A DNA stretch of 64,000 bases from Tepidicaulis marinus (GCF_000739695.1 NZ_BBIO01000004.1:1-64000); one strand, 5' to 3'; shown: positions 48,972 through 59,656, counted from the stretch's first letter. Translations and numbers: made by a program. Notes: a model not told the origin generated them from the sequence alone.

Positions 48972-49316
48972 GAGCCCGTCCCAAAGGGAAAAAACCGGCC
49001 CGCTCAGCCGCGCCCATATCCACCTTCCGGCCCAGCTTTTGGATCCGGAGGGCCAAATATCTCTGGCATCGAGCGCGATATTCCCCTCCTTGAGAACAAA
49101 CCACGAATATTTTAGCTTTCAGGCCCCGAAACGCAGGAAAAAGTATGCGCGGAACGCTACCACGCCCCCTTTGCCTGTGGTAAGAACGGCAGCCTGTTTA
49201 CGCCCCTGCCGCAACGGTTCCCTTGGCCTTGAGCCAATCCGCGGCTGGGCCTTCACGCCACACCAGGACTGAAATTCCAGCGGGTCGCCCCGCTGAAAAT
49301 AAAGCTGAACGTTAGA
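48972..49316. other. Region between comEC and gltX with possible comEC 5' extension
   Basis: About 345 bp. The comEC frame is open back to a TGA at 49119-49121, but contains no ATG, GTG or TTG there; CTG (49005-49007) and ATC (49077-49079, 5 nt after AGGAGG) are possible rare starts. An ATG at 49067-49069 is in another frame and stops after 21 codons. The rest (about 49122-49316) should hold the divergent comEC and gltX promoters; no clear promoter pair was seen. Confidence 0.5.
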
Positions 49317-50729
49317 ATGACCGGAACTCAAAAAGTCGTCACCCGTTTCGCGCCGTCGCCGACCGGCTATCTGCATATTGGCGGCGCCCGCACGGCGCTG
49401 TTCAATTGGCTGTTCGCGCGCCATCACGGGGGCCGGTTTCTTCTGCGTATCGAGGATACGGACCGCGAACGCTCCACCCAGGGCGCCATCGATGCGATTT
49501 TCGAGGGGCTGAACTGGCTGGGGCTCGGCTGGGACGAAGAGCCGGTCTACCAGTTCTCGCGCCAGGAAAAGCACCGGGCCGCCGCCGAAAAACTGATTGC
49601 CGAGGGCAAAGCTTATTATTGCTATTGCTCACCGCAAGAGCTTGAAGAGATGCGCGAGAAGGCCCGCGCCGAAGGGCGCCCGCCGCGCTATGACGGCACC
49701 TGGCGGGACCGGGACCCCGGCGAAGCGCCGGCAGGCGTCAAACCCGTGGTGCGCTTCAAGGCGCCGCAGGAAGGCGAAACCGTGGTGCGCGACCATGTGC
49801 TGGGCGATATACGCATCGCCAATAATCAGCTCGACGATCTCATTCTGCTGCGCTCGGACGGCACGCCGACCTATATGCTCTCCGTGGTGGTGGACGATGT
49901 GGATATGGGCATCACCCATATCATCCGGGGCGACGATCACCTGACCAATGCGGCGCGCCAGAGCCAGCTTTATGCGGCCCTCGGCTGGACGCCGCCGGAA
50001 TTCGCCCATGTGCCGCTCATCCATGGGCCGGACGGCGCGAAACTTTCCAAGCGCCACGGCGCGCTTGGCGTGGAAGCCTACCGGGACATGGGCTATCTGC
50101 CCGAGGCGATGCGCAATTATCTCGTCCGGCTCGGCTGGAGCCACGGCGATGATGAAGTGTTCTCGACCGAGCAGGCGATCGAATGGTTCGGCCTTGAGAA
50201 TATCGGCAAGTCGCCGGCGCGGTTCGATTTCGCGAAACTGGAAAACCTCAACGGCATCTATATCCGCCAGGGGAACGACGAAACGCTGGCGGACCAGACG
50301 CTGCAGCTGATGAACCGGCTGGAGGGCTGGCCGGAGGATGCAGGCCTGCGCGCCAAGCTCATCGAAGCCATGCCGGGCCTCAAAGAGCGGGCAAAAACCC
50401 TGATTGAACTTGGCAAGGGCGCCGAATACCTTCGGGTGACGCGGCCGATCCCGCTGGATGAAAAAGCTCAGAAACTGCTGAATGATGACGCCCGCGCCAC
50501 GCTGAAAAAGCTGCATGAAGTGCTCGCCGCCCTGCCCGACTGGGAGACCGGGGCGCTGGAAGCGGCGGTGCGCCAGTTCACGGAGGATATGGGCCTCAAA
50601 CTCGGTAAAGTCGCGCAGCCTTTGCGCGCGGCGCTGACCGGCGGCAGCACGTCGCCCGGGATATTTGATGTTTTGGTTTCACTCGGCCGGGAGGAATCCC
50701 TCGGCCGGATCGAGGATCAGGCGGGTTGA
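49317..50729 (+). CDS. gltX: Glutamyl-tRNA synthetase
   Basis: Charges tRNA-Glu (and often tRNA-Gln, for later amidation, in alphaproteobacteria). The 470 residues have the class I HIGH-type motif [15 protein letters not shown] near the N-terminus, the KMSKS-type KLSKRHGA near residue 243, and a helical anticodon-binding domain. The start has a weak AG-rich site. It precedes gltA by 131 bp. Confidence 0.95.
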   Translation: MTGTQKVVTRFAPSPTGYLHIGGARTALFNWLFARHHGGRFLLRIEDTDRERSTQGAIDAIFEGLNWLGLGWDEEPVYQFSRQEKHRAAAEKLIAEGKAYYCYCSPQELEEMREKARAEGRPPRYDGTWRDRDPGEAPAGVKPVVRFKAPQEGETVVRDHVLGDIRIANNQLDDLILLRSDGTPTYMLSVVVDDVDMGITHIIRGDDHLTNAARQSQLYAALGWTPPEFAHVPLIHGPDGAKLSKRHGALGVEAYRDMGYLPEAMRNYLVRLGWSHGDDEVFSTEQAIEWFGLENIGKSPARFDFAKLENLNGIYIRQGNDETLADQTLQLMNRLEGWPEDAGLRAKLIEAMPGLKERAKTLIELGKGAEYLRVTRPIPLDEKAQKLLNDDARATLKKLHEVLAALPDWETGALEAAVRQFTEDMGLKLGKVAQPLRAALTGGSTSPGIFDVLVSLGREESLGRIEDQAG

Positions 50730-50813
50730 AACGCCTGCTCCGATCCGCCGTTTTACACTCGGGCCGGTAAAACCGAGTAGCAGCGGCATAACAAGATGTT
50801 GCACTATGCCCGC

Positions 50814-50825
50814 CGCGGTACCGCG
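50814..50825. repeat. 12-bp palindrome upstream of gltA
   Basis: CGCGGTACCGCG is a perfect palindrome 35 bp before the gltA ATG, just upstream of its AGAAGGA ribosome site. A weaker inverted repeat ACTCGG/CCGAGT lies at 50758-50778. Either could be an operator or leader structure. Confidence 0.4.
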
Positions 50826-50860
50826 CCGCAGCCGGGTCCAGGAGAAGGATAGGGACAACG

Positions 50861-52174
50861 ATGACGAAAACGGGAACCGACGCTGGAGCGAAGCAGACGG
50901 CCAAACTGGAAGTCGGCGGCAAGACCTACGACCTGCCGGTCTATGAAGGCTCGATTGGACCAAGCGTCATCGATGTGAGCGCCCTTTACGGCCAGACGGG
51001 ATATTTCACTTACGATCCCGGCTTCACCTCGACGGCGAGCTGCGAGTCCGACATTACCTATATCGATGGCGACAAGGGCGAACTGCTTTACCGGGGCTAC
51101 CCGATCGAGCAGATCGCGGAAAAAGGCAACTTCCTGGAAACCTGCTACCTGCTGCTGAACGGCGAATTGCCGACGAAGCAGGAATATGACGAGTTTTCCT
51201 ACGCCATCTCGCGCCACACGATGGTGCATGAGCAGATGCAATATTTCCTGCGCGGTTTCCGCCGGGATGCGCATCCGATGGCCATCATGGTCGGCATGGT
51301 CGGCGCTCTGTCCGCCTTCTATCACGACAGCACGGACATCAACGATCCGCAGCAGCGCATGATTGCCAGCCGCCGCATGATCGCCAAGATCCCGACCATC
51401 GCCTCCATGGCCTATAAATATTCGATCGGCCAGCCGGTGGTTTATCCGCGCAACGATCTTTCTTATGCGGAAAACTTCCTGCATATGTGTTTCTCCGTTC
51501 CGGCGGAAAAATACAATGTGAGCCCCGTGCTTGCCGATGCAATGGACAAGATCTTCATTCTGCATGCGGATCATGAGCAGAATGCCTCCACCTCGACGGT
51601 GCGTCTGGCAGGCTCCTCCGGCGCCAACCCCTTCGCCTGCATCGCGGCGGGCATTGCCTGTCTCTGGGGTCCGGCTCATGGCGGCGCCAATGAAGCAGCG
51701 CTCAACATGCTGCAGGAAATCGGCTCCGTCGACCGCATCCCCGAATATGTCGCGAAAGCCAAAGACAAGAACGACCCCTTCCGTCTGATGGGTTTCGGTC
51801 ACCGGGTTTACAAGAACTACGACCCGCGCGCCAAAGTCATGCAGCAGACTTGCCATGCGGTGCTGAAAGAGCTCGGCATCAATGACGATCCGCTGCTCGA
51901 TGTGGCCATGGAACTGGAACGCATTGCGCTTTCGGACGAATATTTCATCGAGAAGAAGCTCTACCCGAATATCGACTTCTATTCGGGCATCACGCTGAAA
52001 GCGATGGGCTTCCCGACCACGATGTTCACGGTGCTCTTCGCGCTGGCCCGCACGGTCGGCTGGATCGCCCAGTGGAACGAGATGATCGAGGACCCGAAGC
52101 AGCGCATCGGCCGTCCGCGCCAGCTCTTTACTGGCGCTACACAGCGCGAATATGTCGATACCGCCAAGCGCTAA
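50861..52174 (+). CDS. gltA: Citrate synthase
   Basis: Entry enzyme of the TCA cycle. The 437 residues, with the N-terminal beta region of the hexameric Gram-negative type, include [18 protein letters not shown], the first catalytic His near [12 protein letters not shown], the second in [12 protein letters not shown], and [22 protein letters not shown] precedes the ATG. A strong terminator follows, and the gene is convergent with lpxB. Confidence 0.97.
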   Translation: MTKTGTDAGAKQTAKLEVGGKTYDLPVYEGSIGPSVIDVSALYGQTGYFTYDPGFTSTASCESDITYIDGDKGELLYRGYPIEQIAEKGNFLETCYLLLNGELPTKQEYDEFSYAISRHTMVHEQMQYFLRGFRRDAHPMAIMVGMVGALSAFYHDSTDINDPQQRMIASRRMIAKIPTIASMAYKYSIGQPVVYPRNDLSYAENFLHMCFSVPAEKYNVSPVLADAMDKIFILHADHEQNASTSTVRLAGSSGANPFACIAAGIACLWGPAHGGANEAALNMLQEIGSVDRIPEYVAKAKDKNDPFRLMGFGHRVYKNYDPRAKVMQQTCHAVLKELGINDDPLLDVAMELERIALSDEYFIEKKLYPNIDFYSGITLKAMGFPTTMFTVLFALARTVGWIAQWNEMIEDPKQRIGRPRQLFTGATQREYVDTAKR

Positions 52175-52195
52175 GCGCTACGGCAAGTCAGTATA

Positions 52196-52224
52196 AAGGG
52201 CGCCTTTCGGGGCGCCCTTTTTGT
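52196..52224 (+). terminator. Rho-independent terminator after gltA
   Basis: AAAGGGCGCC (52196-52205) pairs with GGCGCCCTTT (52211-52220) around a 5- to 6-nt loop and runs into further T residues. It lies 22 bp after the gltA stop and 14 bp before the convergent lpxB end. Confidence 0.9.
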
Positions 52225-52237
52225 TGTTCCGGCGGTT

Positions 52238-53419
52238 TTACGTCTTTGCCGCGCCCGGCAAGAGCTCCAGCACGGCTCGGGCGGCGCGGGTGCTGGCAGG
52301 CTCGCCGCCCACCCCCATGATCTCGCGCATCTCATCGAGATCAGCGAGCGCCTTTGCCCGCTCCGGCGTTTCTCGCATCAAGGGCAGCAGCGCGCCCGAA
52401 AGCGCCTCCGGCGTGCAAAATTGCTGCAGGAATTCACGCACCGCCGGGCGGTCGAGAATGAGATTGGGCAGCACCACCGACGGCACCTTAAGGGCACGCG
52501 ACACGGCCCAGGCGGCAATGGGGTCGATCTTATAGCCGATCACCATGGGAAGGCGGGCAAGACCAAGCTCGAGCGCGACGGTACCCGAGGCGGCAAGCCC
52601 TGCATTTGCCGCTGCAAAAGCCCCGAGTTTTTCCGCCTCGCCTTCGACAAGCACAGTGCGGACCGGCCAGTCTTCGACTTCCTTTTCGATGAGCGGGCGA
52701 ACATGGGACAGCGCGGGGATCACGACTTCGAGCCCCGGCAATTGCTCGCTCAAGCGGCGGATCGTCTCTCCGAACAGCGCGATAAGCCGTTTGACTTCAT
52801 TGAGCCGGCTGCCCGGCAGCATGACGAGCAAGGGCGTTTCTGGCGCAATCCCATGGCGTGCACGGAAGGCAGGCCCCGCCTCCCCGTCCGGCAAGCGCTC
52901 GATGGCTGGATGGCCGACATAAACGCAGTCGAGCCCCGCATGGGCCTTGAAGAATTGCGGCTCGAAGGGAAGCAGCGCCAACACGCGGGTGAAGTGTTTG
53001 GCCATGGAGGTGGCCCGGCCCTGGCGCCAGGCCCAGACCGTGGGCGAGACGTAATCGATGATGGGAATGTCCGGCGCTTTCTTGGCGATACGGCGGGCGA
53101 CATTATGGGTGAAATCCGGGGCATCGATCATGACGATGAGATCGGGCTTCGTTGCCACGGCATGAGCGGCCGTCTCGCGCATACGGCGGAGAATGAGCGG
53201 CAGGCGCGGGATCACCTCGCGCGGACCCATCACGGCAATATCCGTCATCGGAAAGATCGAGCTGATGCCCTGCTCGCTCATCCGCTCGCCGCCGACCCCG
53301 CTAAAGGTGAGCGGGCGCGCGGACAGTTTTTGCAGCGCCGCCATGAGCGGGCCGCCCAGCGCATCGCCGGAGGGCTCGCCCGCCACCAGCATGATATGGA
53401 GCGGTTTTTCTTCGCTCAC
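52238..53419 (-). CDS. lpxB: Lipid-A-disaccharide synthase LpxB
   Basis: GT19 glycosyltransferase joining UDP-2,3-diacylglucosamine and lipid X. The 393 residues contain MLVAGEPSGDALGG, the GVGGERMSEQGI stretch, IDAPDFTHNVARRI, YVSPTVWAWRQGR, LLPGSRLNEV and SGTVALELGLARLPMVIGY. Its ATG overlaps the lpxI stop by 4 bp. It is the last gene of the lpx/bam cluster. Confidence 0.96.
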   Translation of the reverse strand: MSEEKPLHIMLVAGEPSGDALGGPLMAALQKLSARPLTFSGVGGERMSEQGISSIFPMTDIAVMGPREVIPRLPLILRRMRETAAHAVATKPDLIVMIDAPDFTHNVARRIAKKAPDIPIIDYVSPTVWAWRQGRATSMAKHFTRVLALLPFEPQFFKAHAGLDCVYVGHPAIERLPDGEAGPAFRARHGIAPETPLLVMLPGSRLNEVKRLIALFGETIRRLSEQLPGLEVVIPALSHVRPLIEKEVEDWPVRTVLVEGEAEKLGAFAAANAGLAASGTVALELGLARLPMVIGYKIDPIAAWAVSRALKVPSVVLPNLILDRPAVREFLQQFCTPEALSGALLPLMRETPERAKALADLDEMREIMGVGGEPASTRAARAVLELLPGAAKT

Positions 53420-54282
53420 GCCGGAGCCTCCAGCGCCTGAATGAAGAGCCCCAGCTCATCGGCCCGGGCGACGACCGCGCGCATATCGACGACAAGCGCG
53501 CCGCCCGCTTCAACCGCGATGCCGGCAAGGCCCGCGGCGGCGGCATTCTCCACTGTCATGACGCCGATGGTCGGCAGATCGACGCGGCGTTCCTGCTGCG
53601 GCTTTGGCAATTTGACGAGCACGCCCGCCCGCGCGCCTTTCTTGCCGCGCAGGCTCGCCGGCAGCGCCGCGACACGCGCCAGCATCGCATCCGTGCCTTC
53701 CGGCCCTTCAACCGCAAGAACGACATTGCGGCAGATGACCGTACCCTGGCCCATGTCAAAAGGACCGATGGCCGCAAGAAGCTCTTTGCCGCGCGCAATG
53801 TCGGCCTCGTCCGCCGAGTCTGGGCAGGCTTTGGTCCACCCCCCCATCGGCGCACGCAGATCCGTCAGCACGCTTTCGGCGGGAACAACGGAAAACCCAT
53901 GTTCCTTTTCGAAATAATCGACAAAGCCGCGCAGCAAGGCATCATCGCCATTACGCAAAAGTTTCAAAAAGCGCGGAAGGAATTTTGCGCCGCCCCAGTC
54001 AAGCCGCAGGGCGGAGAGTTCCGGACGGGCTAGAGGCCCGATCATCACAAGGTCGCGGCACCCGGCTTTCTTAAGCGCGCGCACCGTTGCCCCCAATTTG
54101 CCGAGCGGTATCCAAGCATGAGGATAGGCTTCGATGCCGCGCTCTGTTTCGTCCGGCACGCCGACAATGAAAACCTCGCGGCCTTCCTTGTGCGCCGCCT
54201 GCGCAACGGCGAGCGGCAGCTGCCCCTTGCCGGCAACAATGCCGAGGGGGGACTGATCGCTATTTTTCGGATTGCCGCTCAT
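53416..54282 (-). CDS. lpxI: UDP-2,3-diacylglucosamine diphosphatase LpxI
   Basis: Makes lipid X from UDP-2,3-diacylglucosamine; alphaproteobacteria use LpxI (DUF1009) in place of LpxH. The 288 residues show LGIVAGKGQLPLAVA at the N-terminus, FEKEHGFSV in the middle, and GTDAMLARVA, KLPKPQQERRVDLPTIG, EAGGALVVD near the end. I chose the ATG at 54282 (MSGNPKNSD) behind GGAGG. It overlaps lpxB and lies 23 bp after lpxA. Confidence 0.94.
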   Translation of the reverse strand: MSGNPKNSDQSPLGIVAGKGQLPLAVAQAAHKEGREVFIVGVPDETERGIEAYPHAWIPLGKLGATVRALKKAGCRDLVMIGPLARPELSALRLDWGGAKFLPRFLKLLRNGDDALLRGFVDYFEKEHGFSVVPAESVLTDLRAPMGGWTKACPDSADEADIARGKELLAAIGPFDMGQGTVICRNVVLAVEGPEGTDAMLARVAALPASLRGKKGARAGVLVKLPKPQQERRVDLPTIGVMTVENAAAAGLAGIAVEAGGALVVDMRAVVARADELGLFIQALEAPA

Positions 54283-54305
54283 CGGCCGCCTCCGGCGCGC
54301 ACCAC

Positions 54306-55103
54306 TCAGGCTGCTTCGTGCCGCGGCGTGCAAAGGGAACGGTTCGTGTCACCTTTGATAAAGGCGACGATTTCCTGCACAGCGCCGACATCCTTATAGG
54401 TCTCTGCGACTTGCTCCAAACGCTCGCGCAAGGTTTTCTCTTCGGCAAAGAGCATCTTGTAAGCGCCGCGCAACGCATGAATTTCATCCCGTGAAAAACC
54501 GCGCCGGCGAAGCCCGATCACATTGAGACCGGCCAGATGCGCCCGGTTGCCAAGCGCCATGCCGTAAGGAATGACATCGTTCTCGATGGCGCTTGCCCCG
54601 CCCACAAAGGCATGAGCGCCGATACGGGTGAACTGATGCACGGCCACACCGCCGCCCAGAATGACGTAATCGCTGATCAGACAATGCCCGGCAAGAAGAA
54701 CGGCGTTAGAGAACACCACATGATCGCCGATGATGCAGTCATGGCCGACATGCGCGCCAGTCAGGAAGGCATTGTGATTGCCCACACGGGTCACCATGCC
54801 GCCGCCTTCCGTCCCCGGATTCATGGTGACATGCTCGCGGATCAGATTGTCCGAGCCAATTTCAAGCCGGCTCGCCTCGCCTTTGTATTTCAGATCCTGC
54901 GGCTGATGGCCGATCACGGCGAAGGGAAAAATCTTCGTACGCGGACCGATACTCGTATGCCCTTCGACAACGACGTGAGAGAGAAGCTCCACCCCATCTC
55001 CCAGCGAGACGTGCGGGCCGACGAGACAGTAAGGCCCGATTTTTACATCGGCGCCGATAGACGCGTTCCCGTCGATAATCGCCGTGGGATGGATGTCACT
55101 CAT
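54306..55103 (-). CDS. lpxA: Acyl-ACP-UDP-N-acetylglucosamine O-acyltransferase LpxA
   Basis: First step of lipid A synthesis. The 265 residues are a left-handed beta-helix of hexapeptide repeats with the catalytic His in NHNAFLTGAHVGHDC, then a helical tail (ALRGAYKMLFAEE). The ATG at 55103 gives MSDIHPTAIID, the normal family start; the open frame extends upstream without homology. It starts 2 bp after the fabZ stop. Confidence 0.96.
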   Translation of the reverse strand: MSDIHPTAIIDGNASIGADVKIGPYCLVGPHVSLGDGVELLSHVVVEGHTSIGPRTKIFPFAVIGHQPQDLKYKGEASRLEIGSDNLIREHVTMNPGTEGGGMVTRVGNHNAFLTGAHVGHDCIIGDHVVFSNAVLLAGHCLISDYVILGGGVAVHQFTRIGAHAFVGGASAIENDVIPYGMALGNRAHLAGLNVIGLRRRGFSRDEIHALRGAYKMLFAEEKTLRERLEQVAETYKDVGAVQEIVAFIKGDTNRSLCTPRHEAA

Positions 55104-55105
55104 AA

Positions 55106-55597
55106 TTATTCTTCCGGTTCCACAATCATGGCACTGTAATCGGCCTCGGCAACCACTTTGCCATCCACTTTGGCATCGCCATGGAATTTCCAAACCGTAC
55201 CGCGGTTTTGCATCTTGCGCACATGCACTTCCAGCCGGTCGCCCGGTACCACAGGTCGACGGAAGCGGGCTTTGTCGATTGTCATGAAATAGACGACTTT
55301 GTGTTTTGAGCCCTTTTTGGCAGCGTTAACGACCAGCGCGCCGGCGGTTTGGGCCATGGCTTCGACGATCAAGACACCCGGCATGACGGGAAAATCGGGG
55401 AAGTGCCCCTGAAAGAAATTGTCGTTGATCGTAACGTTCTTGATGCCGATGGCCGATTCAGATCCCTTCATATCGATGATCCGGTCGATCAGCAACATGG
55501 GGTAGCGGTGCGGCAGCAATTCCATGATGCGCTTTATATCAGCTGTCTCCAGCTCTTGCGTTGCTTCCGGATTTGCCGCATCGGATGTGTCTGTCAT
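55106..55597 (-). CDS. fabZ: 3-hydroxyacyl-ACP dehydratase FabZ
   Basis: Dehydrates 3-hydroxyacyl-ACP in fatty acid elongation, competing with LpxA/LpxD for hydroxyacyl-ACP. The hot-dog domain has [12 protein letters not shown], the catalytic His in [16 protein letters not shown], and Glu in [10 protein letters not shown]. The ATG at 55597 gives 163 residues with a short acidic N-terminal extension before the domain. It lies between lpxD and lpxA as usual. Confidence 0.95.
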   Translation of the reverse strand: MTDTSDAANPEATQELETADIKRIMELLPHRYPMLLIDRIIDMKGSESAIGIKNVTINDNFFQGHFPDFPVMPGVLIVEAMAQTAGALVVNAAKKGSKHKVVYFMTIDKARFRRPVVPGDRLEVHVRKMQNRGTVWKFHGDAKVDGKVVAEADYSAMIVEPEE

Positions 55598-55664
55598 GCT
55601 CTCGTCTCGACTGTCAAAGGCCGGGTTTGCCTTGCCCAACATGCGGCGCTTCCCGGCTGCGCTC

Positions 55665-56699
55665 TCAGTTTTTCTTCTTCGGACGGCCCAGTTTCTGAAC
55701 GGCGACGATTTCCCGGCGCCACTGACTGACCGGCTTGGCTGGCGTTCCGCCCCATTGTTCGCCCGCCGGTACGTTGTGAATGACGCTGCTGCGGGCCGCA
55801 ATTTGGGCCCCCATGCCGATCGTCAAATGCCCCGTCACACCGACACGCGCCGCCAAAACGACAAAATCTTCAAGAACCGAACTGCCCGCCACACCAGACT
55901 GGGAGACGATGATGCAGCCCCGGCCAACCGAAACGTTGTGCCCGATTTGCACAAGATTATCAATCTTCGTGCCCTCGCCAATCACCGTGTCGGGACCGGC
56001 ACCGCGGTCGATTGTGGAGTTTGCGCCGATCTCCACATTGTCCTGAATGATAACGCGCCCGAGCTGCGGCACTTTTTCATGATGCGGCAGCCCCATGGCA
56101 AATCCGAACCCGTCCTGGCCGATCTGTACGCCTGGGTGAATGATCACCTTATCGCCGATCATCGCATGGGAAATCGTGGCATTAGGGCCGATATAGCTGC
56201 TGCGCCCGATGGTGCAGCCACGGCTGATAACGGCATTGGCACCGATAATGCTGCCCGCGCCGATTTCCGCATGCTCGCCCACGACGGCGCCCGGCTCGAC
56301 AATCACGCCGTCGCCGAGCTTGGCGGTCGGGTGCACTGTGCCTTTGATATCGCTTTCACCGAAATGCGCACTGCCGCCGCTGCCTGGATAAAATGCCTGG
56401 GCTGCCAGCGCATAGGCCCGGTAAGGATCGTTGCTGAGCAAGAGCGCCATGCCGTCCGGCGCCTTGTCCTGATGCTTCGGCGAAAGAACCGCTGCTCCTG
56501 CCTTCGTTTCGCGGAAAGCATCGGCATATTTCGGGTTGTCCAGAAAGGTCAGATCCGCAGGGCCTGCCCGGTCGAGCGGCGCCACATCATAGACAGGCCT
56601 GTCGCCATGCGCCGGATCGGCAAGATCGGCTTTGATCCGGGCCGCGAGCTCCGCCAGCGTAAACGGCCCAGACCTGTCGAAGAAACGTGTATCCGCCAT
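55665..56699 (-). CDS. lpxD: UDP-3-O-acylglucosamine N-acyltransferase LpxD
   Basis: Third acylation step of lipid A. The 344 residues have an N-terminal uridine-binding domain ([23 protein letters not shown]) and a long hexapeptide-repeat helix ([19 protein letters not shown]), with the catalytic His in the [13 protein letters not shown] region near residue 245. It is 31 bp after skp. Confidence 0.95.
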   Translation of the reverse strand: MADTRFFDRSGPFTLAELAARIKADLADPAHGDRPVYDVAPLDRAGPADLTFLDNPKYADAFRETKAGAAVLSPKHQDKAPDGMALLLSNDPYRAYALAAQAFYPGSGGSAHFGESDIKGTVHPTAKLGDGVIVEPGAVVGEHAEIGAGSIIGANAVISRGCTIGRSSYIGPNATISHAMIGDKVIIHPGVQIGQDGFGFAMGLPHHEKVPQLGRVIIQDNVEIGANSTIDRGAGPDTVIGEGTKIDNLVQIGHNVSVGRGCIIVSQSGVAGSSVLEDFVVLAARVGVTGHLTIGMGAQIAARSSVIHNVPAGEQWGGTPAKPVSQWRREIVAVQKLGRPKKKN

Positions 56700-56730
56700 G
56701 ATTATTCCGGTTTACGCGGCAGCCTTGCCG

Positions 56731-57312
56731 TTAGCGCTGTTTTTGAAGTTCTGCGGGATCGACCGGCGTGACTTTCAGTTTCGGCAAACGCTCGTTCAAT
56801 ACCTGCATGATCTCGGCCGTCACGTTGAGGTCCACACCGCCGGCAAGCACCGAAGACTGGTCGAGCATGACCGTGCCGCCATGACGGTTCATAACTTCCA
56901 CGAAGATCGGCTTCAGCACGGCTTCGATTTCAGCTTGTGCGCGGGCCTGACCGACCTGCAAGGCCTGCAGTTTCTTGTTGGCATCGGCCTGCGCTTCTTG
57001 CTGGCGTTTCTGCAGCGCGGCAATGCGCTCCTTATAGGTTTCGACGCCGAGCACTTCTTTCTGTTCCGCCAGCTTGCGCGCTTCGGCAATAAAACCTTCG
57101 AGCTGCTTGGAGCTGTTCTCTTCAATCGTTTTAGCCTGCGCCTGGACCTGCGCATTCACATCCTGACCGACTTTCGACTCGGCAAAGAGCGCCTGGAAAT
57201 TGACGATCAGAATAACGGCCGGTTCTTTAGCGGCGAGCGCCTGCGGAACGCCGGCACCAAGCATTGCCACACCCAGAACGAGCGATGCCAGCAGACGATT
57301 GATCTTTTTCAT
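56731..57312 (-). CDS. skp: OmpH/Skp family periplasmic chaperone
   Basis: Binds unfolded outer-membrane proteins in the periplasm. The 193 residues have a signal peptide (about 1-28, ending PQALAA) and a long coiled-coil region rich in Gln/Glu/Lys (IAALQKRQQEAQADANKKLQ), ending in VTAEIMQVLNERLPKL. It lies between bamA and lpxD, the classical position. GGGGAG lies upstream of the ATG. Confidence 0.93.
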   Translation of the reverse strand: MKKINRLLASLVLGVAMLGAGVPQALAAKEPAVILIVNFQALFAESKVGQDVNAQVQAQAKTIEENSSKQLEGFIAEARKLAEQKEVLGVETYKERIAALQKRQQEAQADANKKLQALQVGQARAQAEIEAVLKPIFVEVMNRHGGTVMLDQSSVLAGGVDLNVTAEIMQVLNERLPKLKVTPVDPAELQKQR

Positions 57313-57337
57313 TCTCTTTAACTCCCCACCCTAACTT

Positions 57338-59656
57338 TTAAAAACGCGTACCGGCGCTGAAGCGGAAGACTTCTTCGCGGTCATAGGATTCCGATTGCAG
57401 CACCTGCGAGAGGTCGATACGGACCGGCCCGAACGGCGATTGCCAGTAAACGCTGAGGCCTGCCGTTGCACGCAGAGCCAGCTCGTCTTCAGGGCGGCGG
57501 CCTTGCGCAAGATAGAGCGCTTCCTGGTCGACAAGACCGACCGTGCCGACATCCGTGAAGAGACTGGTATCGATATCGAGCGCCTCGGGCAGGAAGTTCG
57601 GGAAGGTCAGCTGCGCGGTCCCGATGGCGTAGGCCTGCGCCCCGAGCGAGTCCCCCGTCACCGTATCGCGCGGACCGACACCGGCGCGTTCAAAGCCGCG
57701 GAACTCCGAGCCGCCGATGAAGAAGCGGTCGTTGATGATCACGTCATCGCCGAGCCCATCGATATAGCCGCCATTGAAGCGCAGGCTGCCGAGGAATTCC
57801 TTGGAGAACGGAATATAGGCGCGGGCCAGAATTTCATTGCGCAGATAAGTAACCGAACCGCCGACACCGGCATATTCCTGGTCGATATTAAAGTCCCAGC
57901 CTGCCGTCGGCTCCACCGGATCGTCCCGGCGGTCGAGATAATAGTTATAGCCGACCAAAGACTTGATGTCGGAGCGCGGGTCCACCAGCGGAACGTTGAT
58001 GCCGTTAATGTTCACCGTGCGCACATTGCGGATTTCCTCGCGGCGCAGCGCGTAGCGCGTCGTGATGGAGCCGTTTTCCGAGGTCGGAAAACCGAAACGG
58101 AAGCCGAAGCCGGTCACGCGGCTGTCGAAAGAGGCTTCATCGCGCAGGTCCGTCTCCGTCCCGAAAATATCGATACCGGCAACGAGATTGCGGTCGAGGA
58201 AGTAAGGCTCGGTAAAGCGCAGGTCCACCGAGGAGCGCGTGCCCGAAAGCGAGAGACGCAGACGCAGGAACTGGCCGCGGCCCATGAAGTTACGCTCGGA
58301 AAGAGCGATATCGGCAACCGCATTATCAACGGAGGAGAACCCGAAACCGAGCGAGAGTTCACCGGTCGATTGTTCCTCGACATTGACGTTGATGACGGTC
58401 TTGTCTTCCGCCGAGCCCGGCTCTTCCACCACATCGACGCTGGAGAAGAAACCAAGCGCGCGGATCGATTTTTCGGATTTGTCAAGCAGCACGCGGTTGA
58501 AGGCGTCGCCTTCGGCCATGCGCATCTCGCGGCGCACCACCTTGTCGAGCGTACGCACATTGCCGTTAATGTTGATGCGCTCCACATAGACACGCGGGCC
58601 TTCGATAATCTCATATTCCACATTGGCGATGAGATTTTCTTTGTCGCGGCGCACGCGCGGGCGCACTTCGGCAAAGGCATACCCTTCTGAGCCTGCCGCG
58701 AAAGTCAGCGCATCGACGCTTTCATCGATGAGACCGGCATCATAGGTATCGCCTTCTTCCGTGAGCACCAGCGATTCAAGGCGCTCCTGATTGAGCTTTT
58801 CAAGCTCGGTCGTCACCGTGGAGGGGCCGAACTGATATTGCTCGCCTTCTTCCACCGTAAAGGTAATGAAGAATTCGGAGCCGTCGCGTGCCAGATCGGC
58901 AACCGCCGAAATAACGCGGAAGTCGGCATAGCCTTCGGACAGATAATGCCGGCGCAGCAATTCCCGGTCGAAAGTTAACCGGTCCGGATCATAAGAGTCA
59001 GAGCTTGAAAGGAATTTCCACCAGGCGGACTCGGACGTCGAAATCACTTCGCGCAATTTACTGTCCGAGAAAGCTTCGTTGCCGATGAAATTAATGGCGC
59101 CGATGCCGGTAACCGGGCCTTCGTCGATTTCGAAGACGAGATCGATACGGTTCTGCGGCAGCTGAATGACTTTAGGCTCGACCCGGGCGGAGAAGCGGCC
59201 GGAGCGGCGCAAAAGATCCACGATGCGCTGCACATCGCCCTGCACTTTCGCGCGCGTATAAATCGTGCGCGGCTTGAGCTGGACTTCGTTGTTCAGATCA
59301 TCGTCCTTGACCGCGTTGTTTCCTTCAAAGGCGACGCGGTTGATAATCGGATTTTCCGTTACCGTCACGACCAGCGAATTTCCCTGGCGGCGGATGACCA
59401 CATCGGCAAAAAGGCCGGTGGCAAAAAGCGTTTTGACCGAGTTGTCGACCTGCGCGGCATCATACTCGCTGCCTTCCTTGAAAGGCATGTAGGAACGCAC
59501 CGTGCTGGCCTCGATACGCTGATTTCCTTCCACGCGAATGCGCTCGATGACGTCTTCGGCAACGGCAGGGCCGGTTGCCGCCACCGTTACCAACGCGCAG
59601 ATCGCAAGAGAAAGGGCCCAGCCCCATTGGGCAGCCTTCTGGCACAACACTCTCAT
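57338..59656 (-). CDS. bamA: Outer-membrane protein assembly factor BamA
   Basis: Central component of the BAM complex. The 772 residues have a signal peptide (about 1-33, GPAVAED), five POTRA repeats (about 35-430; starting IERIRVEGNQRIEAST), and a 16-stranded barrel with the FRGF-type motif (GGSEFRGFERAGVGPRD) and a C-terminal Phe (FRFSAGTRF). The ATG at 59656 has GGGGAA upstream. It sits between rseP and skp. Confidence 0.96.
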   Translation of the reverse strand: MRVLCQKAAQWGWALSLAICALVTVAATGPAVAEDVIERIRVEGNQRIEASTVRSYMPFKEGSEYDAAQVDNSVKTLFATGLFADVVIRRQGNSLVVTVTENPIINRVAFEGNNAVKDDDLNNEVQLKPRTIYTRAKVQGDVQRIVDLLRRSGRFSARVEPKVIQLPQNRIDLVFEIDEGPVTGIGAINFIGNEAFSDSKLREVISTSESAWWKFLSSSDSYDPDRLTFDRELLRRHYLSEGYADFRVISAVADLARDGSEFFITFTVEEGEQYQFGPSTVTTELEKLNQERLESLVLTEEGDTYDAGLIDESVDALTFAAGSEGYAFAEVRPRVRRDKENLIANVEYEIIEGPRVYVERININGNVRTLDKVVRREMRMAEGDAFNRVLLDKSEKSIRALGFFSSVDVVEEPGSAEDKTVINVNVEEQSTGELSLGFGFSSVDNAVADIALSERNFMGRGQFLRLRLSLSGTRSSVDLRFTEPYFLDRNLVAGIDIFGTETDLRDEASFDSRVTGFGFRFGFPTSENGSITTRYALRREEIRNVRTVNINGINVPLVDPRSDIKSLVGYNYYLDRRDDPVEPTAGWDFNIDQEYAGVGGSVTYLRNEILARAYIPFSKEFLGSLRFNGGYIDGLGDDVIINDRFFIGGSEFRGFERAGVGPRDTVTGDSLGAQAYAIGTAQLTFPNFLPEALDIDTSLFTDVGTVGLVDQEALYLAQGRRPEDELALRATAGLSVYWQSPFGPVRIDLSQVLQSESYDREEVFRFSAGTRF

